A DNA stretch of 10,817 bases from an uncultured Clostridia bacterium (GCA_934169535.1 CAKPOC010000043.1:1-10817), one strand, 5' to 3'. Shown: positions 1 to 6,215, numbered from the stretch's first letter. Made by a program: numbers and translations. Notes: generated by a model from the sequence alone, not told the origin.

Positions 1-1
1 A

Positions 2-694
2 TGTTCATACTTAACTCATAGCCAATACGGAAGAAATGGAAAAGAAATAACAATAAATAATTACTATAAAGATAATATAAATTATGCAAGATTAACAGGC
101 TTTAGTACAGGCTTAATCATTAACGGCCTAACAAAAGATGCAAGTAATACAGCAAATTTATATAATGGTTCAAACGGAATGTTATCAAGTACAACAGGAA
201 ATCTTTACGGTATATACGACATAAGCGGTGGAACCTGGGAATACGTATCAGGAATATATAGTAGATATGGAAATTCAGACTTAAGTGCATTGTACAGTGA
301 CGTAAAATATACGTTAAACGGAAATACATTAAGTAAACTACCAGATAATAACGATAGTACAAAATATGTAACAGTGTATCCAACAAGTGATATAGGAACA
401 GAAGATGCTAACATATCACTACATTACAATAAAGGTGATTGGAAAGATATGTACGGAGATGCAATATGGGAAACATCAGAAGGAGAGTTACCTAGAAACA
501 ATGGTTCGTGGAACAACGATCTCGCAGACTACGAGGGCCACACTGTTTCTGCCGAGCCCGCGTTCGTACGTGGTGGCATTTTTTTGTGGGCTGTGACGGG
601 TGCCGGCTCGTTTGCCTTTGATGACGATTACGGCGGAGTTAACAATTACTTACGGTTACCGCGTCGTTTTAGTTTGCGAGTAGGAGCTACATGA
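2..694 (+). CDS. Partial (5'-truncated) FGE-like / C-type-lectin-fold protein with hypervariable C-terminus
   Basis: The frame is open from the left edge of the window (base 2) to a TGA at 692-694, giving 230 visible residues; an internal ATG at 179 is not the real start, because family-like sequence continues upstream of it (around residues 6-25, an S-x-YGRNG-like segment followed by an INN motif). Visible residues 66-84 (GNLYGIYDISGGTWEYVSG) match the pattern in formylglycine-generating-enzyme-like domains where a G-N-x-x-G-x-x-D-x-x-G-G-x-W-E-Y/W-V motif precedes a late FVRGG motif, seen here at residues 188-192, and a closing F-x-x-R-V (223-227). This fold is known as the scaffold of DGR variable proteins. 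From about residue 167 the base composition switches from A-rich to A-poor. Residues replacing the Asn-rich positions expected in this family are hydrophobic or charged. The N-terminus is missing, so secretion or anchoring cannot be judged. Family assignment is from motif recognition; a ligand-binding surface or phage/pilus-like role is inference. Confidence 0.72.
   Translation, partial: CSYLTHSQYGRNGKEITINNYYKDNINYARLTGFSTGLIINGLTKDASNTANLYNGSNGMLSSTTGNLYGIYDISGGTWEYVSGIYSRYGNSDLSALYSDVKYTLNGNTLSKLPDNNDSTKYVTVYPTSDIGTEDANISLHYNKGDWKDMYGDAIWETSEGELPRNNGSWNNDLADYEGHTVSAEPAFVRGGIFLWAVTGAGSFAFDDDYGGVNNYLRLPRRFSLRVGAT
501..690 (+). other. Candidate DGR variable region (VR)
   Basis: Within the FGE-like gene the composition changes sharply. 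At 361-420 about 27 of 60 bases are A; at 541-600 only 5 of 60 are A, and G+C is 35 of 60 there and about 53% over 541-690. Conserved residues are spelled with codons lacking A at positions where a change would alter the residue: F188-V189-R190-G191-G192 is TTC GTA CGT GGT GGC, whose only A is a silent third position, whereas genes elsewhere in the window favour AGA and GGA. DGRs copy a template repeat into such a region while randomising adenines, so depletion of A and A-free codons for fixed residues are the expected marks. The 5' boundary (about 501-510) and the 3' boundary are estimates. The template repeat and reverse transcriptase are not in this window. Confidence 0.68.
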
Positions 695-705
695 TACACT
701 ATCAT

Positions 706-733
706 AAAACAAAATAATTAGAAAATTTGTTTT
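706..733 (+). other. AT-rich inverted repeat after the variable-region gene
   Basis: AAAACAAA at 706-713 is the exact reverse complement of TTTGTTTT at 726-733, with a 12-base loop. It begins 11 bases after the stop codon. It could be a weak terminator for the upstream gene, or the hairpin that often lies just 3' of a DGR variable region. It overlaps the -35 box of the rnpB promoter. With only one G-C pair the stem is weak, so either role is tentative. Confidence 0.3.
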
Positions 734-760
734 GACTTTTATAAAAAAATGTTGTAAAAT
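732..760 (+). promoter_or_regulatory. Sigma-A promoter of rnpB
   Basis: TTGACT (732-737) and TAAAAT (755-760) are separated by 17 bases. A start point near 766-767 falls at the 5' side of the P1 helix of the RNase P RNA, so the promoter and the folded RNA agree on the 5' end. Confidence 0.75.
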
Positions 761-764
761 ATAG

Positions 765-1109
765 AAAGTAAATTAAATGGTCGCGTACTGCAACACCGAA
801 AGGTAGCATACGAGGAAAGTCCGGGCTCCACAGAGCAATAATGCTGGATAACGTCCAGTGAGGGAAACCTTAAGGAAAGTGCAACAGAAAATAACCGCCA
901 ATTTAATTGGTAAGGATGAAAAGGCGAGGCAAGAGCTCACCGCTTCTATGGTGACATAGAGGGCCAGTGCAAACCCCATTTGGAGCAACACCGAATATAG
1001 GAAGGTTAAGACTGCTCGTCGTCTTCCCCTTGGTGGCTTGAGGCATATAGTAATATGTGTACTAGATAAATGACCATTCTAGACAGAACCCGGCTTATAG
1101 GTTTACTTT
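765..1109 (+). ncRNA. rnpB: RNase P RNA, bacterial class A-like
   Basis: This is the catalytic RNA of ribonuclease P, which removes 5' leaders from precursor tRNAs together with the RnpA protein. The hallmarks appear in order: GAGGAAAGTCCGGGCTCC at 812-829, GGGAAACC at 872-879 region, ACAGAAA followed by ACCGCC (884-899), GGTAAGG with TGAAAAGG (about 908-923), AAGAGCTCACCGC (931-943), and the 3' ACAGAACCCGGCTTATAG (1083-1100), which pairs with the 5' motif to form P4. P1 is visible as AAAGTAAA (765-772) pairing with TTTACTTT (1102-1109) and sets the ends. The segment order is closer to class A than to the Bacillus class B form; no fold was computed. The gene converges on the pseudouridine synthase gene with only 11 bases between them, and no strong terminator is visible. 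A 72-codon reading frame on the other strand is a shadow of the RNA. Confidence 0.96.
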
Positions 1110-1120
1110 AATATTTGCTA

Positions 1121-1996
1121 TTATATTACTAATTTCATATCCTCAGGAAGTGGAGCCACAAACTCTACTTTCTGATTTTTTATTGGATGTAAAAAGGAAA
1201 CTTTGTAAGAATGCAACGCTTGTCTAGAAATTAAATGACTTTCATGACCATACAAAGTATCACCTAAAATAGGGTGCCCAATATATGCCATATGAACACG
1301 TATTTGATGGGTTCTACCAGTTTCTAAATTAATCAATAATTCTGTATAATTCTTAAATTTATTAATTACGGTATAATTAGTGATTGCTTTTTGCCCATCA
1401 GAGGCAACTGTACGCTCAATTATACTTCCGTTTTTTCTTCCAATTGGAGCATTTATAGTGCCAACATTATTTGCAAACAAACCTTCACAAATAGCAATAT
1501 ACTCTTTTTTAAATATTCCTTCTTGCATTTGTCTAGAAAGAATGCTATGCACATATTCATTTTTAGCAAAAATTACGAGCCCAGAAGTGTTTATATCGAG
1601 TCTATTTACAGGTCTAATTTTTCTTTTAAAATTAATACTGTCAAAATAAAACTTCAAACCATTAGCAATAGTATCCGAAAAATGTCTCATAGTAGGGTGA
1701 GTAGAAATTCCAGCTGGTTTATTTAAAATAATAAAGCATTCGTCTTCATAAATTATATCTAAATTCATTTTTGTAGGGACAATATTTTCCGCTTCTTCTT
1801 CAAAATCCAAATTAACAGTAACAACATCATTAGGCTTTAATTCATAGTCTAAATATGTATTATTTCCATTAACAAATATTTGTTTGCTACGTTTTAGCTT
1901 TAAGCGTAGTATATATGAAATTTTAAATTTATTATCAAGAACTTGCCTTAAAGTTCTAAAGTTATCATTTTCAATTTTAGTATATTTTAGTATCAT
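1121..1996 (-). CDS. RluA-family 23S/tRNA-type pseudouridine synthase
   Basis: This enzyme isomerises specific uridines in structured RNA (rRNA or tRNA) to pseudouridine. An N-terminal S4-like RNA-binding segment spans roughly residues 11-65 (with I-F-V-N-G), followed by the catalytic domain from about residue 80. The signature NRLDINTSGLVIFAK (131-145) contains the catalytic Asp134; most family members have His where Asn131 is found. LETGRTHQIRVHM (224-236) and HPILGDTLYG (241-250) are the other family blocks. At 291 residues the length is normal for RluA/RluD-type proteins. The reading frame could be extended to a TTG at 2014, but the ATG at 1996 has GGGGAAGG (2005-2012) eight bases upstream, and the TTG would lie at or before the predicted transcript start, so 1996 is chosen. 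The target uridine cannot be told from the sequence. It diverges from pta. Confidence 0.92.
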   Translation of the reverse strand: MILKYTKIENDNFRTLRQVLDNKFKISYILRLKLKRSKQIFVNGNNTYLDYELKPNDVVTVNLDFEEEAENIVPTKMNLDIIYEDECFIILNKPAGISTHPTMRHFSDTIANGLKFYFDSINFKRKIRPVNRLDINTSGLVIFAKNEYVHSILSRQMQEGIFKKEYIAICEGLFANNVGTINAPIGRKNGSIIERTVASDGQKAITNYTVINKFKNYTELLINLETGRTHQIRVHMAYIGHPILGDTLYGHESHLISRQALHSYKVSFLHPIKNQKVEFVAPLPEDMKLVI

Positions 1997-2004
1997 AATT
2001 AAAA

Positions 2005-2012
2005 CCTTCCCC
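2005..2012 (-). promoter_or_regulatory. Ribosome binding site fixing the start of the pseudouridine synthase
   Basis: On the minus strand GGGGAAGG lies eight bases before the ATG at 1996. It falls inside the longer TTG-initiated frame and argues for the shorter protein. Confidence 0.7.
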
Positions 2013-2016
2013 AAAC

Positions 2017-2045
2017 ATTATATAAAGAAGTTTCAAAAAATGCAA
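2017..2045 (-). promoter_or_regulatory. Sigma-A promoter of the pseudouridine synthase gene
   Basis: Reading the minus strand, TTGCAT (2045-2040) and TATAAT (2022-2017) are 17 bases apart. The predicted start near 2010 leaves a very short leader that begins within the ribosome binding site. Confidence 0.6.
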
Positions 2046-2052
2046 GAAAGTC

Positions 2053-2081
2053 TTGTACTTTTGCGTTTTTCAATATATAAT
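2053..2081 (+). promoter_or_regulatory. Sigma-A promoter of the pta-ackA-ackA operon
   Basis: TTGTAC (2053-2058) and a perfect TATAAT (2076-2081) are 17 bases apart, giving a start near 2088 and a leader of about 34 bases. Its -35 box is only 7 bases from the -35 box of the divergent promoter (2040-2045). Confidence 0.75.
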
Positions 2082-2121
2082 GTAAAAGGCAAAGGCCTAG
2101 AATAAATAGGAGGAAAGATAA

Positions 2122-3123
2122 ATGACTTTTATTGAAAAAATGATAGAGAAGTCTAAACAAAATATAAAAACAATAGTACTACCAGAATCCGAAGATATAA
2201 GAGTTTTACAAGCAACAGAAAAAATACTAAACGCAGGTTTTGCAAACATAATTTTAATAGGAAATCCCGAAAAAATTCAAGAACTTGCAAGTCAAAACAA
2301 AATAAACTTAAACGGTTGCAACATTATAAACAATCAAACTTCAGATAAGCTTAGTAAGTATTCAAATGATCTTTATGAGCTACGTAAAAATAAAGGAATG
2401 ACATTAGATTCAGCAAAAGAAATTTTAAAAACAAACAGCAGATATTTTGCAACTATGATGGTAAAGGAAGGTGACGCAGATGGCTTTGTATCAGGAGCTG
2501 CAAACCCTACCTCAGACACACTAAGGCCAGCCCTTCAAATATTAAAAACTGCACCAGGCACAAAACTTGTATCAGCATTTTTTGTTATGGTATCTCCAGA
2601 TAGAACATTAGGTGAAGACGGGGTATTTGTATTTGGCGATTGCGGATTAAATGAATATCCAGATAGCGAAGCTTTATCAGAAATTGCAATATCTTCTAGT
2701 AAAAGTTTTGAAGAATTAATTGAAAAAGAACCTAAAGTTGCAATGCTTTCATATTCTACTTTAGGAAGTGCGCACTCGCCACTTACCGAAAAAGTAATAG
2801 AAGCAACTAAATTATTACAAGCTAAAGCACAAAACTTAAAAGCTGAAGGAGAACTACAACTAGATGCAGCTATAATTCCAGATGTAGCAGCACTAAAAGC
2901 TCCAAACAGCAAAGTTGCAGGTCATGCAAATGTACTTATATTTCCAGACCTAGATGCAGGAAATATAGGATACAAACTAGTTCAAAGGTTTGGAAAGGCA
3001 GAAGCGTACGGCCCACTTTTGCAGGGAATTGCAAAACCTGTTAATGACTTATCAAGAGGTTGCACAGCAGAAGATATAGTAGGAGTTGTAGCAATTACTT
3101 GCGTACAAGCACAAAACGCATAA
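2122..3123 (+). CDS. pta: Phosphate acetyltransferase
   Basis: It interconverts acetyl-CoA and phosphate with acetyl phosphate and CoA (EC 2.3.1.8), the first step of the cytosolic acetate pathway. The 333-residue length is the short type, without the regulatory N-terminal domain of enterobacterial Pta. Family blocks are GDADGFVSGA (117-126) followed by T-x-x-D-T-L-R-P-A-L-Q-I (130-140), A-P-N-S-K-V-A-G (260-267), FPDLDAGNIGYKLVQR (274-289) and LSRGCTAEDI (310-319). Ser311, Arg312 and Asp318 line up with the active-site Ser309, Arg310 and Asp316 described for the Methanosarcina thermophila enzyme. AGGAGG at 2108-2113 is eight bases before the ATG. It is the first gene of an operon with two acetate kinase genes, the first 19 bases downstream, which fits coupled acetate and ATP production in fermentation. 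Confidence 0.97.
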   Translation: MTFIEKMIEKSKQNIKTIVLPESEDIRVLQATEKILNAGFANIILIGNPEKIQELASQNKINLNGCNIINNQTSDKLSKYSNDLYELRKNKGMTLDSAKEILKTNSRYFATMMVKEGDADGFVSGAANPTSDTLRPALQILKTAPGTKLVSAFFVMVSPDRTLGEDGVFVFGDCGLNEYPDSEALSEIAISSSKSFEELIEKEPKVAMLSYSTLGSAHSPLTEKVIEATKLLQAKAQNLKAEGELQLDAAIIPDVAALKAPNSKVAGHANVLIFPDLDAGNIGYKLVQRFGKAEAYGPLLQGIAKPVNDLSRGCTAEDIVGVVAITCVQAQNA

Positions 3124-3142
3124 AAGAAAGGAAAAATTATAT

Positions 3143-4336
3143 ATGAAAATATTAGTATTAAATTGTGGAAGTTCATCTTTAAAATACCAATTAATTGATA
3201 TGGACAATGAACATTTACTTGCTAAAGGATATTTTGAAAAAATAGGACATTATGATTCTTTTTTAACACATAAAGTAAATGGTCAAAAGTATAAATATGA
3301 CACAATAGCAAGAGATCACCTAGACGCAATAAAATTTGTTTTGAATCAACTAACTGATGAAAAATATCCAGTAATAAAAAGCTTAGATGAAATTACCGCA
3401 ATAGGGCACAGAGTGGTACATGGAGGCGAAAAGTTTAAAGAAGCTTGCATAATAAATGATGAAGTAAAAAAAGGAATAGAAGACGCAATAAAATTTGCAC
3501 CACTTCACAATCCAGCACATTTACAAGGAATAGTTGCCTGCGAAGAAATTTTACCAGGAAAACCTAATATAGCAGTATTTGATACAGCGTTTCATCAAAC
3601 TATGGAAAAAGAACAATATTTATACCCAATACCATATGAATACTACGAAAAATATGGAATAAGAAAATATGGTTTTCATGGTACATCTCATAAATATGTA
3701 GCACAAAGAATAGCAAAGCTTCTAAATAAAGACATAAATAACTTAAAAATTATAAATTGTCATATAGGTCAAGGTGCAAGCATTTGTGCAATTAAAAATG
3801 GCAAAAGTGTAGATACAACCATGGGACTTACACCTCTTGGAGGAGTTGCAATGGGAACTAGAAGCGGAGATTTAGACCCTTCTGTTGTTACATTTATAAT
3901 GGAAAAAGAAGGCTTAAATTCCGCACAAATGGAGCACATCTTAAATAAAAAATCAGGACTATATGCGCTATCAGGCTTCTCAGGAGATAATAGGGACATT
4001 GAAAGGGGAATAGAGCAGGGAGATGAACGTTCTATTTCAAGCTTAAAAGAGTATGACTATATAATTGCTCAATATATTGCCAAAATGGCAGTTGCAATGA
4101 ATGGAGTAGATGTAATAACATTTACTGCAGGAGTTGGCGAAAAAGGTCCAATTTCCCGTGAGGATATTTGCAGTCATTTAGGATTTATGGGAGTAGAAAT
4201 AGATAAATTCAAAAATGATGGAAGCAAAAACGAAGAAAAAGAAATTTCTAGCGAAAATTCAAAAGTAAAAGTGTGGATAGTTCCAACTAATGAGGAACTT
4301 ATGATTGCTAGAGAAACAGCAAATCTTGTTAGATAA
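3143..4336 (+). CDS. ackA: Acetate kinase, copy 1
   Basis: It transfers phosphate between acetyl phosphate and ADP (EC 2.7.2.1), making acetate and ATP from the product of Pta. The 397-residue length is typical. Seen residues match the known active site: Asn7 in the N-terminal NCGSSSLKYQ, Arg90 in GHRVVHGG, Leu121, Asp147, Phe178 and His179 in GFHGTSH, His207, Pro231, Arg240 in GTRSGDLDP, Asp282/Arg284 and the C-terminal TNEELMIARET (E384/E385). The acetate-pocket residues corresponding to M. thermophila Val93, Leu122, Phe179 and Pro232 are all kept. Two deviations from common family motifs are visible: HIGQG where HLGNG is usual (Gln210), and AGVGEK where AGIGEN is usual. AAAGGA at 3127-3132 serves as ribosome binding site. 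It sits between pta and the second ackA copy with 15-19 base gaps, so all three are surely one transcript. Confidence 0.96.
   Translation: MKILVLNCGSSSLKYQLIDMDNEHLLAKGYFEKIGHYDSFLTHKVNGQKYKYDTIARDHLDAIKFVLNQLTDEKYPVIKSLDEITAIGHRVVHGGEKFKEACIINDEVKKGIEDAIKFAPLHNPAHLQGIVACEEILPGKPNIAVFDTAFHQTMEKEQYLYPIPYEYYEKYGIRKYGFHGTSHKYVAQRIAKLLNKDINNLKIINCHIGQGASICAIKNGKSVDTTMGLTPLGGVAMGTRSGDLDPSVVTFIMEKEGLNSAQMEHILNKKSGLYALSGFSGDNRDIERGIEQGDERSISSLKEYDYIIAQYIAKMAVAMNGVDVITFTAGVGEKGPISREDICSHLGFMGVEIDKFKNDGSKNEEKEISSENSKVKVWIVPTNEELMIARETANLVR
3625..3700 (+). repeat. Near-identical block shared by the two ackA copies (copy 1)
   Basis: The 76 bases here match 4831-4906 at 72 positions by eye. The four differences are all synonymous. 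The block encodes the YEYYEKYGIRKYGFHGTSH region around the active-site His. Confidence 0.85.
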
Positions 4337-4351
4337 GAAAGGAAGATAAAA

Positions 4352-5539
4352 ATGAAAATATTAGTATTAAACTGCGGAAGCTCATCTTTAAAATACCAAT
4401 TAATAAATATGGAAACAGAAGAGGTTATGGCCAAAGGAACATATGAAAGGATTGGCGAACAATCTTTTGTAACACATAAGGTAAACGGCGAAAAAATTAG
4501 AATAGAAAAACCAGTAAAAAATCATAAAGAAGCTATAGATGTTGTAATAGACTTATTACTAGACGAAAAATACAACACTATAAAGTCATTAACTGAAATA
4601 GATGGAATAGGACATAGAGTAGTTCAAGGTGCGGACAAATTTGATTCTTCTGTTATAATAGATGAAGAAGCAATCAAGAAGATAGACGAATGCGCAGAAC
4701 TTGCACCAGTTCATAATAAAGCTGCTATTGTAGGAATACGTGCAGCAATGGAATCAATGCCAGGAAAACCAAATGTAGCAGTATTTGATACAGTATTCCA
4801 TCATACAATACCTGAAAAAGCATATATGTACCCAATACCATATGAATACTATGAAAAATATGGAATAAGAAAATACGGATTCCATGGTACATCTCATAAA
4901 TATGTATCTAGACGAGTTGCAGATTTACTTGGAAAAGATGTTAAAGACCTAAAAACAGTAGTATGCCATTTAGGACAAGGTGCTAGCTTATGTGCTGTTA
5001 AAAACGGAGAAAGTGTAGACACAACTATGGGGCTTACTCCTCTTGGCGGAATTCCTATGTGCGCAAGAAGCGGAGATCTAGATCCTTCTGTTGTTACATA
5101 TTTATTAAAGAAAACAGGGCTTACTCCAGATGAACTAGAGTTAGCACTTAATAAAAAATCTGGTATACTTGGAATTTCAGGAGTTTCTGCAGACTTTAGA
5201 GATATAGAGGCAGAAGCTGCAAATGGAAATAAGCGTGCTAACCTTGCAATAGATGTATATGCTTACAGAGTTGCTCAATTTATAGCAAGCTATATAGTTT
5301 CTTTAGGCGGCCTTGATGTTATAGCATTTACTGCTGGAATTGGAGAAAACCAATTCTTAGCAAGAAAAAGAATATGTGATAACTTAAAATGCTTTGGCGT
5401 TGAAATAGATACAGAAAAAAATAATGAGTTCAGAGATGAAGGAAGAATATCATTAAAAAATTCAAAAGTAGAAGTTTGGGTTGTTCCTACAAATGAAGAG
5501 CTTATGATTGCAAAAGAAACAGAAGATTTAATTAAATAG
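4352..5539 (+). CDS. ackA: Acetate kinase, copy 2 (diverged tandem paralogue)
   Basis: This second acetate-kinase-family gene of 395 residues directly follows the first and has its own GAAAGGAAG site at 4337-4345. Catalytic residues are retained: Asn7, Arg89, Asp146, His178, His206, Arg239, Asp281/Arg283 and the terminal TNEELMIAKET. It differs from copy 1 in conserved places: VVQGADKF replaces VVHGGEKF, the pocket Leu becomes Val120 in APVHNKA, and MCARSGD replaces MGTRSGD, while it keeps the usual SADFRDIE and AGIGEN motifs that copy 1 has altered. Both copies share Gln in HLGQG. The Val at the pocket position suggests a possible change in acyl-chain preference (for example toward propionate), but that is inference; the protein may simply be a second acetate kinase or act with copy 1. 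A hairpin follows the stop. Confidence 0.94.
   Translation: MKILVLNCGSSSLKYQLINMETEEVMAKGTYERIGEQSFVTHKVNGEKIRIEKPVKNHKEAIDVVIDLLLDEKYNTIKSLTEIDGIGHRVVQGADKFDSSVIIDEEAIKKIDECAELAPVHNKAAIVGIRAAMESMPGKPNVAVFDTVFHHTIPEKAYMYPIPYEYYEKYGIRKYGFHGTSHKYVSRRVADLLGKDVKDLKTVVCHLGQGASLCAVKNGESVDTTMGLTPLGGIPMCARSGDLDPSVVTYLLKKTGLTPDELELALNKKSGILGISGVSADFRDIEAEAANGNKRANLAIDVYAYRVAQFIASYIVSLGGLDVIAFTAGIGENQFLARKRICDNLKCFGVEIDTEKNNEFRDEGRISLKNSKVEVWVVPTNEELMIAKETEDLIK
4831..4906 (+). repeat. Near-identical block shared by the two ackA copies (copy 2)
   Basis: Partner of 3625-3700. A second similar patch joins the two gene starts: 3143-3204 and 4352-4413 differ at 5 of 62 bases. The direct spacing is about 1.2 kb, so recombination could remove or duplicate one copy. 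Confidence 0.85.
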
Positions 5540-5571
5540 CAAAAGCTTTACATAATTCATATAATATAATA

Positions 5572-5608
5572 AAAATTGGAAATTTAATAGTTTCCAATTT
5601 TATTATTG
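5572..5608 (+). terminator. Hairpin terminator after the acetate operon
   Basis: AAAATTGGAAA (5572-5582) pairs perfectly with TTTCCAATTTT (5591-5601) around an 8-base loop, and the pairing continues outward with one bulge through an A-rich left arm and the T-rich ATTATTG. It looks like an intrinsic terminator, although the U tract is interrupted. It lies only a few bases before the dpaB ribosome binding site. Confidence 0.7.
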
Positions 5609-5631
5609 CCAAAAGGAGGCTATTTACTTAT

Positions 5632-6210
5632 ATGAATTTAAAGGATAAAAATATAGGCTTTATTTTTACTGGTTCATTTTGTACTTTTTCTAAAACAATA
5701 GAAGAACTAAAAAAACTTAAAAATACAGGAGCAAACATAATTCCAATAATGTCATACCACTCGTACACTATGGACACTAAATTTGGAAAAGCGGAAAACT
5801 TTATAAAGCAGATAGAGGAGATAACTGGAAATAAGATAATTCATACGATTCAAGAAGCGGAACCAATAGGCCCTAAAAAGATGACAGATATAATGGTTGT
5901 TGCACCTGCATCAGGAAATGTAATGGCAAAACTTGCAAACGGAATAAATGATGATACATCAACAATGGCAGTTAAGTCACATTTAAGAAATGGAAGACCA
6001 GTGGTTATTGCAATTTCTACAAATGACGCGATGAGCGGAAGTGCAGAAAATATTGGGAAACTTTTAAATAGAAGAAATTACTATTTTGTACCTTTTAGAC
6101 AGGATAACCCAATAACAAAGCCAACTTCTCTAGTATTTGCTCCAAACCTAATTATAAAAACAATAGAACTTGCTTTGGATAATGAACAAATTCAACCAAT
6201 ATTAGTATAA
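5632..6210 (+). CDS. dpaB: Dipicolinate synthase subunit B
   Basis: With DpaA it forms the synthase that makes dipicolinic acid from a lysine-pathway intermediate in the mother cell; the product is loaded into the spore core with calcium. The 192 residues form one flavoprotein (Rossmann-like) domain: GFIFTGSFCTF (9-19), DTKFGKAENFI (48-58), AEPIGPKKMTDIMVVAP (76-92), SGNVMAKLANGI (94-105), RPVVIAISTND (122-132), YFVPFRQDNP (151-160) and a C-terminal QIQP (186-189), all typical of SpoVFB/DpaB. The usual APCTGN motif reads APASGN. AAGGAGG at 5613-5619 is 12 bases before the ATG, slightly long. In Bacillus the two subunit genes are adjacent, but here no dpaA lies on either side. No promoter is clear between the upstream hairpin and the gene. 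Its presence indicates a spore-former. Confidence 0.95.
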   Translation: MNLKDKNIGFIFTGSFCTFSKTIEELKKLKNTGANIIPIMSYHSYTMDTKFGKAENFIKQIEEITGNKIIHTIQEAEPIGPKKMTDIMVVAPASGNVMAKLANGINDDTSTMAVKSHLRNGRPVVIAISTNDAMSGSAENIGKLLNRRNYYFVPFRQDNPITKPTSLVFAPNLIIKTIELALDNEQIQPILV

Positions 6211-6215
6211 AATAA

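Noticed and set aside
773..991. 72-codon reading frame on the minus strand
   Set aside because: It lies opposite the conserved core of the RNase P RNA and has no ribosome binding site or family resemblance.
1997..2014. TTG start at 2014 for the pseudouridine synthase
   Set aside because: A ribosome binding site lies inside this extension and the predicted transcript begins near 2010; the ATG at 1996 is better placed.
5558..5566. CATATAATA as a sporulation sigma-K or sigma-E -10 element for dpaB
   Set aside because: It fits the CATAnnnTA pattern, but no matching -35 element is present 16-18 bases upstream and such AT-rich strings are common here; mentioned only as a possibility.
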